This document shows, in pieces, positions 53,187-63,640 of a stretch of DNA of 64,000 nucleotides. Origin of the DNA: Cylindrobasidium torrendii FP15055 ss-10 (lineage: Eukaryota > Basidiomycota > Agaricomycetes > Agaricales > Physalacriaceae); the NCBI GenBank assembly GCA_000934385.1, contig KN880436.1, forward strand, positions 124,001-188,000, given 5' to 3'. The notes below the pieces were generated by a model. That model was not told where the DNA came from. It saw nothing but the letters and a program-made list of their open reading frames with translations, and did not search any database. Every line of letters starts with the position of its first letter. Position 1 is the stretch's first letter. Position numbers and translations under genes: made by a program.

Positions 53187-54200
53187 TCAAGTACGGTCCG
53201 TAATTACAGTTACGCCTGCCTCTCCTAGTCTTTTCGTAAGCCTTGTTGGTACTGGCTTCCCTGTCTTCAGTGTCACCCTTTGCAGCATCCCGTTCTTTAC
53301 TGCTCGCCCATGCAGAGCTGCCATCGCTGTTTCGTTCGGTGACCATCCTCCGATTCTGATCCAAAGGTGCTCCAGGTTTTCCCATAGCATCTCTTCCTCG
53401 TTCGGAGCTATGGCCGCCATCAAGCCTTTTGCTGTGACTGCTTTCTCGGCTTTGTTCGAGCTCGCGTGTACTCCCAGGCTTGTGATGTAGGGGAAGATTT
53501 CCCAGAGGGTCTCCATGTCCCCCCGGCTGGTCAGGACGCAACGTCGCAGTTCGAGGGATCTGACCGAGGGGAAGCTACGCTTATCCTGAGCGTCGCCTAT
53601 GCCGTCTAGCACTCCCCAAATAAGCCTGTCTATCGCCACATCTCGGAGCTTCGGGGCAACTATTGTCGTGAGCAACGCGGTGTATTCAAACTCCTGTAGC
53701 GTCGACAGTCGAAGCTCCTCTAAGTTGGGGAGGTGGAAGGATGTGAAGCCTTGGTTTCCGCGCGGGGGAATGAAAGGAGAACCCGACCCCAGTGCTAGAG
53801 AGACTAGGAGTGGGACGTGCACCTTTGTGGAGTATCCCGGCCATAGGTAGTAGTGCATGTTGCGCGTGCATGGGCTGAACGAGATCCACTTCCATTTGTC
53901 GCAGGCCGCCAGGACCCTCCGTAGGAGTGACGAGCTCCAGACTGTGTTGCCTGTAACCTGAACAAGGAGGAGTAGTGGTTGCTTCGCGGCGTTGTGGATA
54001 AAAGTTGATACCACTGCGGGCGTGGTTGTGTCTTGGATTAGGATATTAGACCAGAGGGTAGGTGACGAGATGAGGTCCAGTCTCCACTTTGTGCACACCT
54101 GCGACATGGCCACCAATGTCGCACCAGTTTCGGCTGTAAGATCCCATGTTTGGGTGTGCTGCGCCACAGACCTGATGATGTCGGTGGCTAGGAGGGACAT
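53187..54200 (-). CDS. F-box/LRR-like protein carried inside the LINE
   Basis: A single exon of 337 aa from ATG 54200 (M-S-L-L-A-T-D-I-I-R-S-V-A) to TGA 53187-53189. The N-terminus has the Agaricomycete F-box-like pattern (LVAMSQVCTKWRLDLISSP followed by TLWSNI). The rest contains LRR-like strands (LEELRLSTLQE, VRSLELRRC, ITSLGVHAS, LEHLWIRIGG). It resembles host F-box families such as the gene at 24482-25981 in plan. It lies in sense with the retrotransposon ORFs and inside its target-site duplication, so it appears to be captured host sequence or a standard ORF of this LINE lineage. The frame is fully intact. A TATATAA stands 29 nt upstream. Confidence 0.72.
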   Translation of the reverse strand: MSLLATDIIRSVAQHTQTWDLTAETGATLVAMSQVCTKWRLDLISSPTLWSNILIQDTTTPAVVSTFIHNAAKQPLLLLVQVTGNTVWSSSLLRRVLAACDKWKWISFSPCTRNMHYYLWPGYSTKVHVPLLVSLALGSGSPFIPPRGNQGFTSFHLPNLEELRLSTLQEFEYTALLTTIVAPKLRDVAIDRLIWGVLDGIGDAQDKRSFPSVRSLELRRCVLTSRGDMETLWEIFPYITSLGVHASSNKAEKAVTAKGLMAAIAPNEEEMLWENLEHLWIRIGGWSPNETAMAALHGRAVKNGMLQRVTLKTGKPVPTRLTKRLGEAGVTVITDRT

Positions 54201-55029
54201 TTTGGTGCGCTCAACTCATGTGCACTCGTTATATACTGAGTGGCCATGTTTCTGTTACGTATACCTTCAGGTCTCAGCGGGTATAAAGGAGTAGCGTGGT
54301 TCTGAGAGGATCCTATTCAACCTTGTTGTACGGAGGTTTCCACGTTTTCGCCCTCTATACAGCGCAGTACGTAGAGGGTTCTACTATCTCCGATGATGGT
54401 AAATTGACTGTAACGTAGCGGCTGGCCGTTATATGGCCTGCGGCATACTGCCGTACCAGAGGAGTAGTGGGCTAGCAGGCTTTTGTCCCAGTCCTAGCAT
54501 CTCGCCAAAGGTAGTAGGGGTCTGGGAGGGGCAGTCGCGCCATTTGTTGGGAGCATCCAAGTGCTTGTTTTATACCACAGTCGTTACTCGAACCCTCACT
54601 CGCTTTACCTAATTGCCGGGGTTATTGATCCGCCGTTCCTCGGCCAATTCTCATGGGGCTACGTTTTACCACGTCATTGGTGACGTGTCAATCCTTACAC
54701 GGGTGTCTTGACCGTCCTCGTCGCCGCCTCACTCATGAGCGACTTAGAGCACACCCTGCTACGAATATAGTCTGGGGGCGGGGGATGGGAAGGGAATTTT
54801 GTTTGGTGGACACCTTAGAGGTATCTTCGGAACCGACCACTCGTCCTAATGGCCCAGAGATAATTTCCTGGATGTTACGCCTTTCTTCATTTTAGTTCGA
54901 GTTCCTCCCAAATCGGTGGGGAGTTGAGAAGATTCTCGGGGGAGGGGGCGCTATGGCTGGTGGCCTCTCGTTCAAGACCTTGTCCTTTTCCGCACGACAT
55001 GATCGTGGTAAAAGGTCAAGGGGCCCCCC
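54201..55029 (-). promoter_or_regulatory. 5' untranslated/promoter region of the LINE
   Basis: 829 nt from the element's G-run 5' end to the first ORF. It holds no long frame. Two TATA-like sites read on the element strand are TATAAA (54573-54568) and TATATAA (54235-54229). The second is 29 nt before the F-box ATG, so the cargo may have its own promoter. A short perfect palindrome, CGGCA-tac-TGCCG, is present near 54440-54455. Confidence 0.45.
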
Positions 55030-55043
55030 CTTCTTTATTTCTG
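55030..55043. repeat. Right copy of 14-bp target-site duplication
   Basis: CTTCTTTATTTCTG, identical to 43931-43944, directly beyond the G-run that forms the 5' end of the minus-strand element. Confidence 0.88.
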
Positions 55044-55378
55044 CACTGACAACCCCGTTGATATGTAGGATGTACTAGACGCCACCCGTCCACTCGTTTG
55101 GTTGGCCGAGAAGGTAGCATGGTGGGGACCTGGACGTCGAGATCTACTTATGTATTTGCTTTGCTCTTCACGGTTCTCGTAATACTTAACTCTACACACT
55201 GCTGCAACTGTATAACGTAATTACCCTACCAAACGCAGAATGTCCTTCCCACCATGAGTAGTAGATGGCTATTGTGCGTCGATCACTGTGGCTTAGTCAG
55301 TAGCCTCGTCTTGCAGAGGGACAACCATGACAATAACAAGGCATCCCGGACCGAGGACAATAAAGCTTTCCCCACGCT
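55044..55378. other. Original flank of the insertion site, upstream of an F-box gene
   Basis: 335 bp. Before the insertion this sequence continued directly from the 3' region of the deubiquitinase gene. It should now contain the promoter of the F-box gene at 55379. No gene seen. Confidence 0.45.
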
Positions 55379-57519
55379 ATGTGCGCTTCTTCACTTGCTT
55401 CACTTGTTACTTCCATGGCCGACTTGAGAAATCTTCCTGCCCATCTGTCCAATACTTTCCATGCCCAGGCTGGTGCCTATCTCGAGCGCGTCCCTGTTGA
55501 TGTGCTAGTTGACCGCATTCTGGTGCATTTGTCGGTGACAGAACTGCTTCGTTTGCGGCGGGTACGTACACCCTCCCATCGCCAGCAGCTTCCGTTAGGC
55601 TTACTGTACTTGCGAGCAGGTTAACAAAGCCTTTTGTATTCTCACCCATTGTGCGACGCTCTGGAAGCAGCTGTTCATGGATGCCCAAGTGCCCGTGCCG
55701 TTTGTGGCTGAGTACCCCGACAGGTTCGCATTCCACCCCAGCGACTTTGAGTACGAGCGTCTCGTAGCGAAATGTGTTTCCCTCGAGGACAACTGGACGA
55801 GTAAATTCCCCCACGCAAAGGGGATGAGTACACTCTTTATGGGGTGTACGGTCTTTGAGGCGAAGCTGATGCCGGGCGGGAAGTATTTGGTTGCGTCTGT
55901 CAAGGAGGTTTGTGGCGACGGCGGAGGACCGTATTTCGGAGTCCATGTTTATGCACTTCTGGGCCATGGTACGCAGATAACGGCAAAGCTGATCATGGCG
56001 TTGAACACAGTCGGGAGGGTGCACGAGCTGCAGGCGCGCTTCGTGAAGAGACGCAGGGTGACGTGGCTGGCTATAGCATTTGTGAGAAGGGAGTACCAAA
56101 CGACAGGGTTGTGCGTATTATGGTTTTCATCGTGTATTTTCGTGTCTCTAATGGATGTGTAGATATGACCTGAACACTGTTGACTATGATTGGGAGTCCG
56201 ACGACCACAAAGTGAACTACATATTCGAGGCCGGATGCCTGACCATGGAGGAGATTGAAAAGGCGACACAGTCCGGAATAGAATATCAAGACTGGCATCC
56301 TCTGGTCATGAGCAAACATACACGACGAGTCCAATGCATCCAGTTTTGCACGCTGAGCGGTATTGGTTTAGTCGTGTACGTATTGCAGCCTGCGATGTTC
56401 GTCTTTTCTTTCCTTCAATCAGGCAAGACTACGGTCATACCCCTTGTTACGGAAGCAAGAGAGTTGATAGAATTCCAGGTCAGACGAAATCTCGATATGT
56501 GCGACTTTGCTAATGCTGTACAGAACCGCATCGAAGCTATCCATCTTCTCCCTGTTCAAAACAGAGTTATCGTCTTGCGTACGTTTACGAATGTAGTGGC
56601 TGCAGGATGGGATAGCACCGTGCACCGGATGGAGAGCCACGACTTGATTGTACGCAATGAAGGCGGCAGGCCCCGGCGTCCGGCACAAGCGATGAATCTC
56701 CATGTGGCTGAACCTCACATTTCCTTTTCCCAGTTCTGGTTCTCGGACCCGCCGTTGCTTGAGGAGTACTTTGACTCTCCTGGTGCTCTTCCAACGGCGC
56801 CGCCTCCAATTTCTGTGTATGGTGTCTCCACCGATACAAGAGCTTTCGTGCACTGGACAATCCATCCAGTGTCTGGCATGCACCGGCCAGACAATTCACG
56901 TCGAGAAGGATTGCGCGTGGATCCGTCAAATCGTTCGTTGCTTGGGATGTATGCTACGGTTGATCCTCCGCGCTACTCTATTTCTCAGCCGGACATGGTT
57001 ACTTCCCAGCCACGATACGAGTATACGGAGACACAAGGCAGACTTGGAGTATTGCCAGGCGTCCGTAGGCCGCTTGTTTATTTTCTATCTGGCCAGAAGA
57101 ACGTTGTGTGCGACCTTCGACGGTACCAGCCACATTGGATGCTTGATTATGGAGCGCCGGACTTGGAGAGCTGGGACAGGCGGGTTGGACGTGTTGCCAC
57201 AAACAGGGTGAACAGAGCGAAGCTTGAGGATGCGTGGATGAAGCACCCTCCGCCGCTGGTTGAGCGCAAACGGGACGAGACATGGAGCCCGGTTTACGCC
57301 TTCACGTCAGTGTCTCTTATTCCACGGACAGTGTATGAAAGATGGAAGGGGCAGGATGCCTGCGTAATGACGTGGGACGAAACGAGTGGCAGACTCTGTG
57401 TAGTGTCCTCGCCGGACATGAACGCGATATTTATTGACATGGGCATCGAGATTGAGAGGAACCGGAGCCTAGAAAACTGGAAGCTTGGAGATGAACCTAG
57501 TATGGATGTAGATATGTAG
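55379..57519 (+). CDS. F-box protein of about 630 aa
   Basis: Four exons from ATG 55379 (M-C-A-S-S-L-A-S-L-V-T-S-M) to TAG 57517-57519. The F-box is YLERVPVDVLVDRILVHLSV followed, across a gtacgt..gcag intron, by N-K-A-L-C-I-L-T-H and TLWKQLFMD. The C-terminal 500 residues look like beta-rich segments of a WD/beta-propeller or similar fold (FGVHVYALLG, RVIVLRTFTNVVAAGWDST, GRLCVVSSPDMNAIFIDMG) but without a diagnosable repeat. Proteins of this plan are multi-copy in Agaricomycetes. A role in an SCF ubiquitin ligase is presumed from the F-box; the substrate is unknown. An internal ATG at 55415 is a possible alternative start. Confidence 0.72.
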
Positions 57520-57601
57520 CTAGTTGTCCCAAGTTGTGGAAATCGTTATTGGCTATCATCGAACATCGCGCGTCGCGCTGACATCACTGTCCTCGATCGC
57601 G

Positions 57602-57609
57602 TATATAAA
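57602..57609 (+). promoter_or_regulatory. TATA box of the unrecognised 313-aa gene
   Basis: TATATAAA lies 45-52 bp upstream of the ATG at 57654, a typical core-promoter arrangement. Confidence 0.5.
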
Positions 57610-57653
57610 CTTGGACTGCACCAGCCAGCATCGAGGTAAGGCACCAGTTGTCC

Positions 57654-58649
57654 ATGTCTGTGATAGACAACGCCAACGTCAATGTCCGTGTCGTCTGGCG
57701 TCTCCCTCACCTGGTTGACCAACGCCTTTTTCGCCTTGTATCGGTGGGTTTCATCCACTCATACAGCATGAGATTCCTCTCATTTCCTAACAGTCTATTT
57801 GTAACTGTACAAATCAACCTTGCCTCTTCCCGCATCTCATTCGCCTGGCCGTACATTGTCTTCACCGGCTTCAACTACGACTATAAAGACGCGCTTTGCA
57901 CAGTGCACATTTCCCAAGTCGATGCCTCCTTCACTCTACTCCCGCATCCTTTATGTTTCATTGGCTCACGTCCATTTGGCCTCATCAAACTGCACGAATT
58001 CAAGGTGCACGTCTACGGGTCTGAGGCAACGCCCAGCTGGCTAGGCCAACTGCGATCCAGATGTATCTTTGCCATCCTCAATGGGACAACGACCCGGCTC
58101 GACGACATCAAGACCGGCATAACGTTCAAGGACACGGACGGTAACACTCGCGCCGAAGTGAACTCGGCCGCGTGGTACATCGAGAACGCATTCGACAGAC
58201 GGCAGTATATCTTTGGAAGGATCGCTGCCGTCTTGCGACGCAATTGGGACACAGATTTTGGCGTGTTTGCCATGGTGGCCAACGACTGTCAGTGGTATAT
58301 GAACGACAGCTACCTTCGCGATGATTCTGCGTGGGAGTGAGTACATATCCGGTTTCTCATTCCGTTCTGCCATACTGACAGTTTTCGCAGTATGGTCAAG
58401 CGATGTGCATCTTTCCTCACACATGCAATACCTAGATTCTTCCACAACCCGCTTGTCTTCACGGACCTATACATAAAGCAACTAGATGTCACCTTTGGCC
58501 ATTTTCGAATTCACGACGCGGAATTGGTGAAGCAGTGCGGCGCTGCTGTGCGCAATAACTACACAGAGGCAAACGGGCGGGGATCATTAGATGGGTTTAC
58601 ATGGGACATGTTTATGGACACCGTTTTTAGAGTATGTACAGATAATTAG
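57654..58649 (+). CDS. Unrecognised protein of 313 aa
   Basis: Two exons, 57654-58336 and 58391-58649 (intron gtgagt..ttcgcag), fuse in phase. The protein begins M-S-V-I-D-N-A-N-V-N-V-R-V and appears beta-rich in its first 150 residues (SSRISFAWPYIVFTGFNYDY, LCTVHISQVDASFTLLPHP). Helical segments follow (YIENAFDRRQYIFGRIAAVL, MVKRCASFLTHAIPRFF). No signal peptide, membrane span or catalytic motif is obvious. I cannot assign a family. The intact splice and TATA promoter argue that it is a real gene. It converges with SPO22/ZIP4. Confidence 0.62.
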
Positions 58650-58872
58650 TTACTCAACATGTCATCTGCATGAATGCATTTCGTGCTGGCGTACATCTAC
58701 ATGTAGTTCCTGTATTCCCATTCCCATAGTCGCACAAGACAAGTCGATCCATACGAGTGACGAGAAATGGCCGAAGAAAAATCACGGAGACAAACAAGAA
58801 CAGAAACAGAGCAAGTCACAGAGCAACCGAGAGACGAGCATCGAGTGAAAGCAGAGCAGTCGAGAGCCGTTT

Positions 58873-61800
58873 TCATCTTGGTGTATACCTCGACAGTAGT
58901 TCCGCATATGTTTCTGATATCTGTATCGCACTCAGCTACCATACTGCTCAAATGAGGGAAGGACTCACCCTAGCTGCCCGTTCCTGCCCTCCGGGCACAA
59001 ACTTACAGATCATGGTCGACGTCTCAAACCATCGCTTGGCCTCGTCGAGCGCAGAGGCCCTGTGTTTTGCAGTTAAATTGATGTCATCCGTTTTGTGACA
59101 AACGAAACGCACTCTAGGCATTCGAACCCAGTGTTATACGCCGTGCTAAGCAACCAGTTCCGCTCGTCGATGGGATACATCTTGGCAGAGGTCAGCTTGC
59201 CGTACATGGCACAGAGGTGATATCAAGCAAGAGCCCGCTGCAGCAAGGATCTCACATATTCCCCGTTCAGATTCCGCTCCATAACTGTCACTGCTTGTTC
59301 GACATAGCCAATTGCTTTGACTCGTTCTGCCGCGGAATTTTTCGCAAGCATAATTGTGCATATGGCTCGTACCCAGCGCGAGAATTTGTCGACGGAGAGG
59401 GAGCCATGGTCAAGACTTGCATGTAGAATAGCCTGACCGAGTTAGACGGATCAGCCCAAATCGACAACCTCCGGGGCTCCAAGGTGTTCCAAATGACCAG
59501 CGCACCTCAAGGGCCTCGTAAAGAACTAGACAAGGTAAGCATTACGCATATCAACGACGACCAGAGACGTACCACTCATAGGGCAATCCCTTTCGATCCA
59601 CTGCAGTAGCCAAATCAGTAAAATAGCAGAGACCATTACGAAGACATCACACCAGTATGTCCGCAATAGCTTCGTACGTACTTGCAGCCAAAGGTCCAGC
59701 AGCAACTGTATCCTGCATGAAAATATCAACAACGACCAGCCATCCTCATGATGGAACTCACATTGACTGCGTTGCTGACACCGTCCCAATCTGCTGCCCA
59801 GGCTAGCATTTCCACCTCGAAGACTCTAAGAGTATGGATGAAGTACTGTAACCTCGATAAATCATTCTCATCCGTGATGACTCCACTGTCAGTAATGTTG
59901 AATATCTTCCGCCGGCACGCGTTCAACTCGGACGCTAGGTCCTTGACTCGAGTGGACTGGGGACCTGTGAGCTGGCTCGAGTAGGCAAGGATACAACACG
60001 TACGGCATCAACGTCTGTTTCCCTAATCGCTCGTAGGGAAAATACCCTCCCGGAAGCGGCGGCGAATGAGGTTATAGCTAGATGAAGGTAGATCTCTGGC
60101 TCAAGGTCTACTAATGAGATTGCCACGACGGCTTCGAGTAGCTTAACAAACGTCAGGATACAGTTGACCAAAGATGGCTGGGAAGCAAACGGACCTCTCT
60201 TGCAACATCAAAGAGAGCAGCAATTCTTGCTTCGTCTTCCCATTCTGAGCAACCTTGGACTGCACAATTATACGCCGTCCTCCACAGCCATGAGACATCC
60301 TTAGTGACCATTTGGGCTGTCTTCTCCTTTTGGGCTTTGGCTACTAACTTGACCGCTGTGGAAGGCTTAGCTACGAGAAATATTGAGGTCATCGCTTACC
60401 TGTCCTGAAGTGTTCCAGCATGGTGTCCACTAAGAGTTGCCTAGGCGCGTCGTGTAAGCACGAACACTTGGTGGCCAGCGCACTCACTTGTTCGCCGCCG
60501 GTTCCACTATTATCCGCAACACCAACTTCACAATACACCTTATGAGGGTCATCGCTTCGACTACGCCATGCCCTTTGCCTGATTTGTCACCGCTCTCTGA
60601 GATATCGTCAGCGTTCAGTAAATATTACAATGAGGTGTACTCACCGTCTCCCACGGTCGGCGCACCGTGATCTAGCTCCAGGCTGACAAGCAGGGCCTTG
60701 AGCGCGGCGAGTAGGATGGCCTTATTCTCAGACGCGTGCGAGATCTGAGTCGCAAGCAGTAGCATCTTACGATTGAAATCCTCGCATGTAGCCATGTCCT
60801 GGACCGCCTTGATTGCTATACGAGACATCAATTGCTAGTACAAACAGAGAAGGAACAGCAAACATACCAACATCGTCGATACCCTGCTTCACAGATATTA
60901 AGAACTTAACATAATGTGTAGCTGCTTCCTTGGGGTCGCATCTACGCAACACGGCCGACGCCTGGGCGTATTGCTTGTCTTCTACATAGCAAAGCGCGGC
61001 TTTGCGAAGGCATTTTGTGGTACCTGTAGATATTAGACCAGGAAGTGATACGGGACGACTCCAAGTCACCAGATACGCCTATTCCGTCCTGCCCACTAAA
61101 TGCAGCGTGTGCACCCACCAAAAACCAATCAGCAGCAATACCGAACTTCTTCATGTTATATTGTCGGTCGCCGTATTGCCACAGAAGGGTTATGCACGCA
61201 GTCGATGGAACATCTCCCATAGTGTAGTCCGATTCGTAGAGCACTGGGCAATGTCAGATAAGGAATACCAAATGTGTGTACTGAGTAGAACGCACAGCCA
61301 AACGCTTCGTTCAAAACATCCATAGCCCGACTGTGGTCTTCGTCCTTTGACGTATGCACAATAAGAGAGAGCAACAAGCGGTCAACAAAGTTCTCGCCGT
61401 TGTCCTTGCTACCAAGAGAGCGCTTCAGGCATGCCATGTGGACTGATGATACAAGAGTTTGTTGGTGGCTAATTGTTCGTAGCTCTTGGAGGATGCTGGC
61501 AGTCGGGTCAGAGCAGAACGAACAGACGATGCCGCACTCACTCGGTCAGCTTCGGTTCAGTCAGTTCCATATGGTCGATGATGGATTGAAATGCGCGGAG
61601 TGTGGCTTGCTCGCTTGCATTTCGTTTCTTCATGATAGACAATCTAAGCCAGCGCAACTCTTGGTCCGCATTGCGAGGAGTTGCCTGCGAATGAGCCTGC
61701 AGAGCACTTTCCACGATGTTGGAAGCTCAGCGTACTGTGTCATCATCATCGCCTATGTTTCCGAAAAGCTCGTCTAAGGTGGCTTCTGCCTCTTCGTATG

Positions 61801-62909
61801 CGTTCGATTTAAAATATGCGCGAGCCAAAGTTCGCAGGATGTCATACTGCCATGTTCGGTGATTCCAAAACGGGAGGAATAGCAAAGCGCATACCTTGAG
61901 TGAGTCCTTGTCCGTGTCCTTGTCACCTTCCTCGTGTTCCGCCATCGTGAAGGCCTTCTGTATCCAACTAACAGACTCGTGGAGCTTGGCAGGGCCTTGA
62001 GAGGACGCCGCAGTCTTCTCATTGAGGAGGGTCTTGCCGATCTCATGTAGCTTGTACGCAATGATAGTTCGCTGCAAGAATTAGCAAGCATCATAAGCAA
62101 TTGAAGTTGCAACTCACCTCACGCACGGGCAGCAAGACAAGTCGCGCATCATCAGTAGTAACCCTGTCCGCCATGTATTCGGCAACACTGAAGTTGCCCT
62201 CTGCTGCTGCCGCCTCCATTCTACATGTGAGATATACAACGATCGCACTTGCTTTCGCCTTGTCATGGGTCTTGTCGGTCTTATCACGGTTACGAACGAG
62301 GTCCTCGTACTTTGCAGCGCAGGTGAGAATTATAGCGGCCTGGTCATTGCGGCCCGACTCCGCGAGGGTCGCACCGGTCTTGCTCGCGAGATTAAGTATA
62401 TTTATCAGGCTCTCCATGCCAGGGTCTGCTTCGAGACCAGCCTCCATCATACGAAACGCGGCAAGGCGCACTAGGCACGTGAGCGTGATAGATAATGTGG
62501 GGGCGGGAAATAAGGCGTACGCGCAGCGGTAAGCTCGTGAGATTGATCCTTGGAGGCAGATTGCACCGATGGCAGTCCAGATAGATTCCATAGATTAGCA
62601 CCTAATCTAAGTGAGAAGGGTGCGCACAAGAAATTGGGAATGCGTGCCGTCTTCGTCAAGCCATTCGCGAGTGTCCTCCGACAGTGCCGCCGCAGACAAC
62701 ACTAGTTGCTCCACCAGCGTCCCAATCCGCCATAGTGGCTTGCATGCGCTGATCTTCTCGGTGGTCTCGAGTGCAGTCTTGGCTAATGCGAGAGTGTCTG
62801 CATGCCATCAGCTGTTGAACCGTATATATGCGTCGCGAAACGCACCTTTGATATCTGCGATGACTTCCGCAGCATTCTCAGCCCCCGCCTTGCGTTTCTT
62901 GCTCGACAT
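58873..62909 (-). CDS. SPO22: Meiosis protein Spo22/Zip4 (TPR, synapsis initiation complex)
   Basis: About 20 short exons chain from ATG 62909 (M-S-S-K-K-R-K-A-G-A-E) to a TGA at 58873-58875. The product is a long helical TPR-type protein. Segments typical of the Spo22/Zip4 family include RTIIAYKLHEIGKTLLNEK, CITLLWQYGDRQYNMKKFG, AADWFLVGAH, LCYVEDKQYAQASAVLRRCD, ERNWLLSTAYNTGFECLE and the closing DEAKRWFETSTMICKFVPGG then ISETYAELLSRYTPR. Zip4/Spo22 is a ZMM scaffold on meiotic chromosome axes that promotes crossovers and polymerises Zip1. It should act in basidia at meiosis. Individual exon borders in 59200-61300 were not all resolved. Confidence 0.78.
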
Positions 62910-62981
62910 CGTGATGGCGGTCGGAAACTGGAATTAAAGCATTCGACCGGGCCGAGCTTCCGGTGTCTGTCTGTGTCTTCC
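62910..62981. promoter_or_regulatory. 72-bp bidirectional promoter region (SPO22 / small membrane protein)
   Basis: Start codons of two divergent genes are 72 bp apart. The strand facing the small gene carries a pyrimidine-rich stretch (ctgtctgtgtcttcc) just before its ATG. No TATA box is evident. Confidence 0.5.
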
Positions 62982-63401
62982 ATGTCTGCACTACCGAAAG
63001 TGCCCGCCGAGGCCGTTGAGCGCGCGGAAACTGTACGCCAATCGTCTGGAATATGTCGGCGCTTGTGACACGTCCGCCAGGAATCACGGAAGGAAGCTGT
63101 ATTCGCTGGTCTCGCGTCCGGCCTCACGTCGGGCGTCATTGGGAACAGGTTCTTTAAATTCGACAGGAACAAGACGATTATGAGCATTGTTTGTGCGTAG
63201 CACAGTTTTGCATCAGATATCGACTGATGAATGGCAGTCGCTTCTGGTCTTGGAGGCTGGTACTTCTACCAGGCCTTTCGTGCTACCAACCATCGCGCGC
63301 TAGAGGTCGAGTGGAAAAGTATGCAGCAGGACTTGCGGGCCGGTGTTGACTATTCCATACCTTCAATACCCAAAGAGGATGCGCCTGCCGAGGAGCATTA
63401 G
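62982..63401 (+). CDS. Small two-span membrane protein, 108 aa
   Basis: Three exons (62982-63032, 63081-63192, 63238-63401) with introns gtacgc..gccag and gtgcgt..ggcag join perfectly in frame. The protein starts M-S-A-L-P-K-V-P-A-E-A-V. Two glycine-rich hydrophobic segments follow (AVFAGLASGLTSGVIGNRFF and IVFASGLGGWYFYQAF) separated by a short basic loop (KFDRNK), a hairpin pattern common in small mitochondrial or ER membrane proteins. An acidic tail ends it (IPKEDAPAEEH). I do not recognise the family, and location is inference. Confidence 0.6.
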
Positions 63402-63640
63402 TTTGTCCCAAGATAAAATTGCCATACCGAAGCCATGAAGCAATGTTGGATTGGCACAGGCTACATAACTTGTTGTCCACAGGTCGTTGAGGCTCTTGTG
63501 AGGGGATTCCGTCAATGATCAGTGCTACGACTTCAAAGCTTCACAGCGAAAACCTGTGCATCAGTAGTAGTGATATTATTCTGCAATTACTGCAATCACC
63601 GTCGGGTTTATTGATATGTGGAGAAAGCATGATCGAGTAA

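Larger units (their letters stand above)
43945..55029 (-). mobile_element. Full-length 11.1-kb non-LTR retrotransposon (LINE) with cargo gene
   Basis: Bounded exactly by the 14-bp direct repeat CTTCTTTATTTCTG on both sides. Read on the minus strand it begins GGGGGGCCCCTTGACC and ends ACGCTCATCC followed by A8. It contains no terminal repeats. Sense ORFs, in order: an F-box-like gene (54200-53187), small ORFs (52944-52194), a gag-like zinc-knuckle ORF with an apparent intron (52107-49840), a short basic ORF (49578-49105) and ORF2 with endonuclease, RT and RNase H (49084-44039). Intact long frames, a perfect target duplication and a clean A tail indicate recent insertion. ORF2 is of the Tad/CgT1-like kind found in fungi. 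The length is well above that of fungal LINEs known to me (about 6-8 kb), owing to the 5' 2.9 kb. Confidence 0.85.

Noticed and set aside
59115..59140. Sequence resembling a tRNA B box (ggttcgaatgcc on the minus strand)
   Set aside because: It falls inside a coding exon of SPO22/ZIP4 (Y-N-T-G-F-E-C-L-E), and no matching A box or cloverleaf was found.
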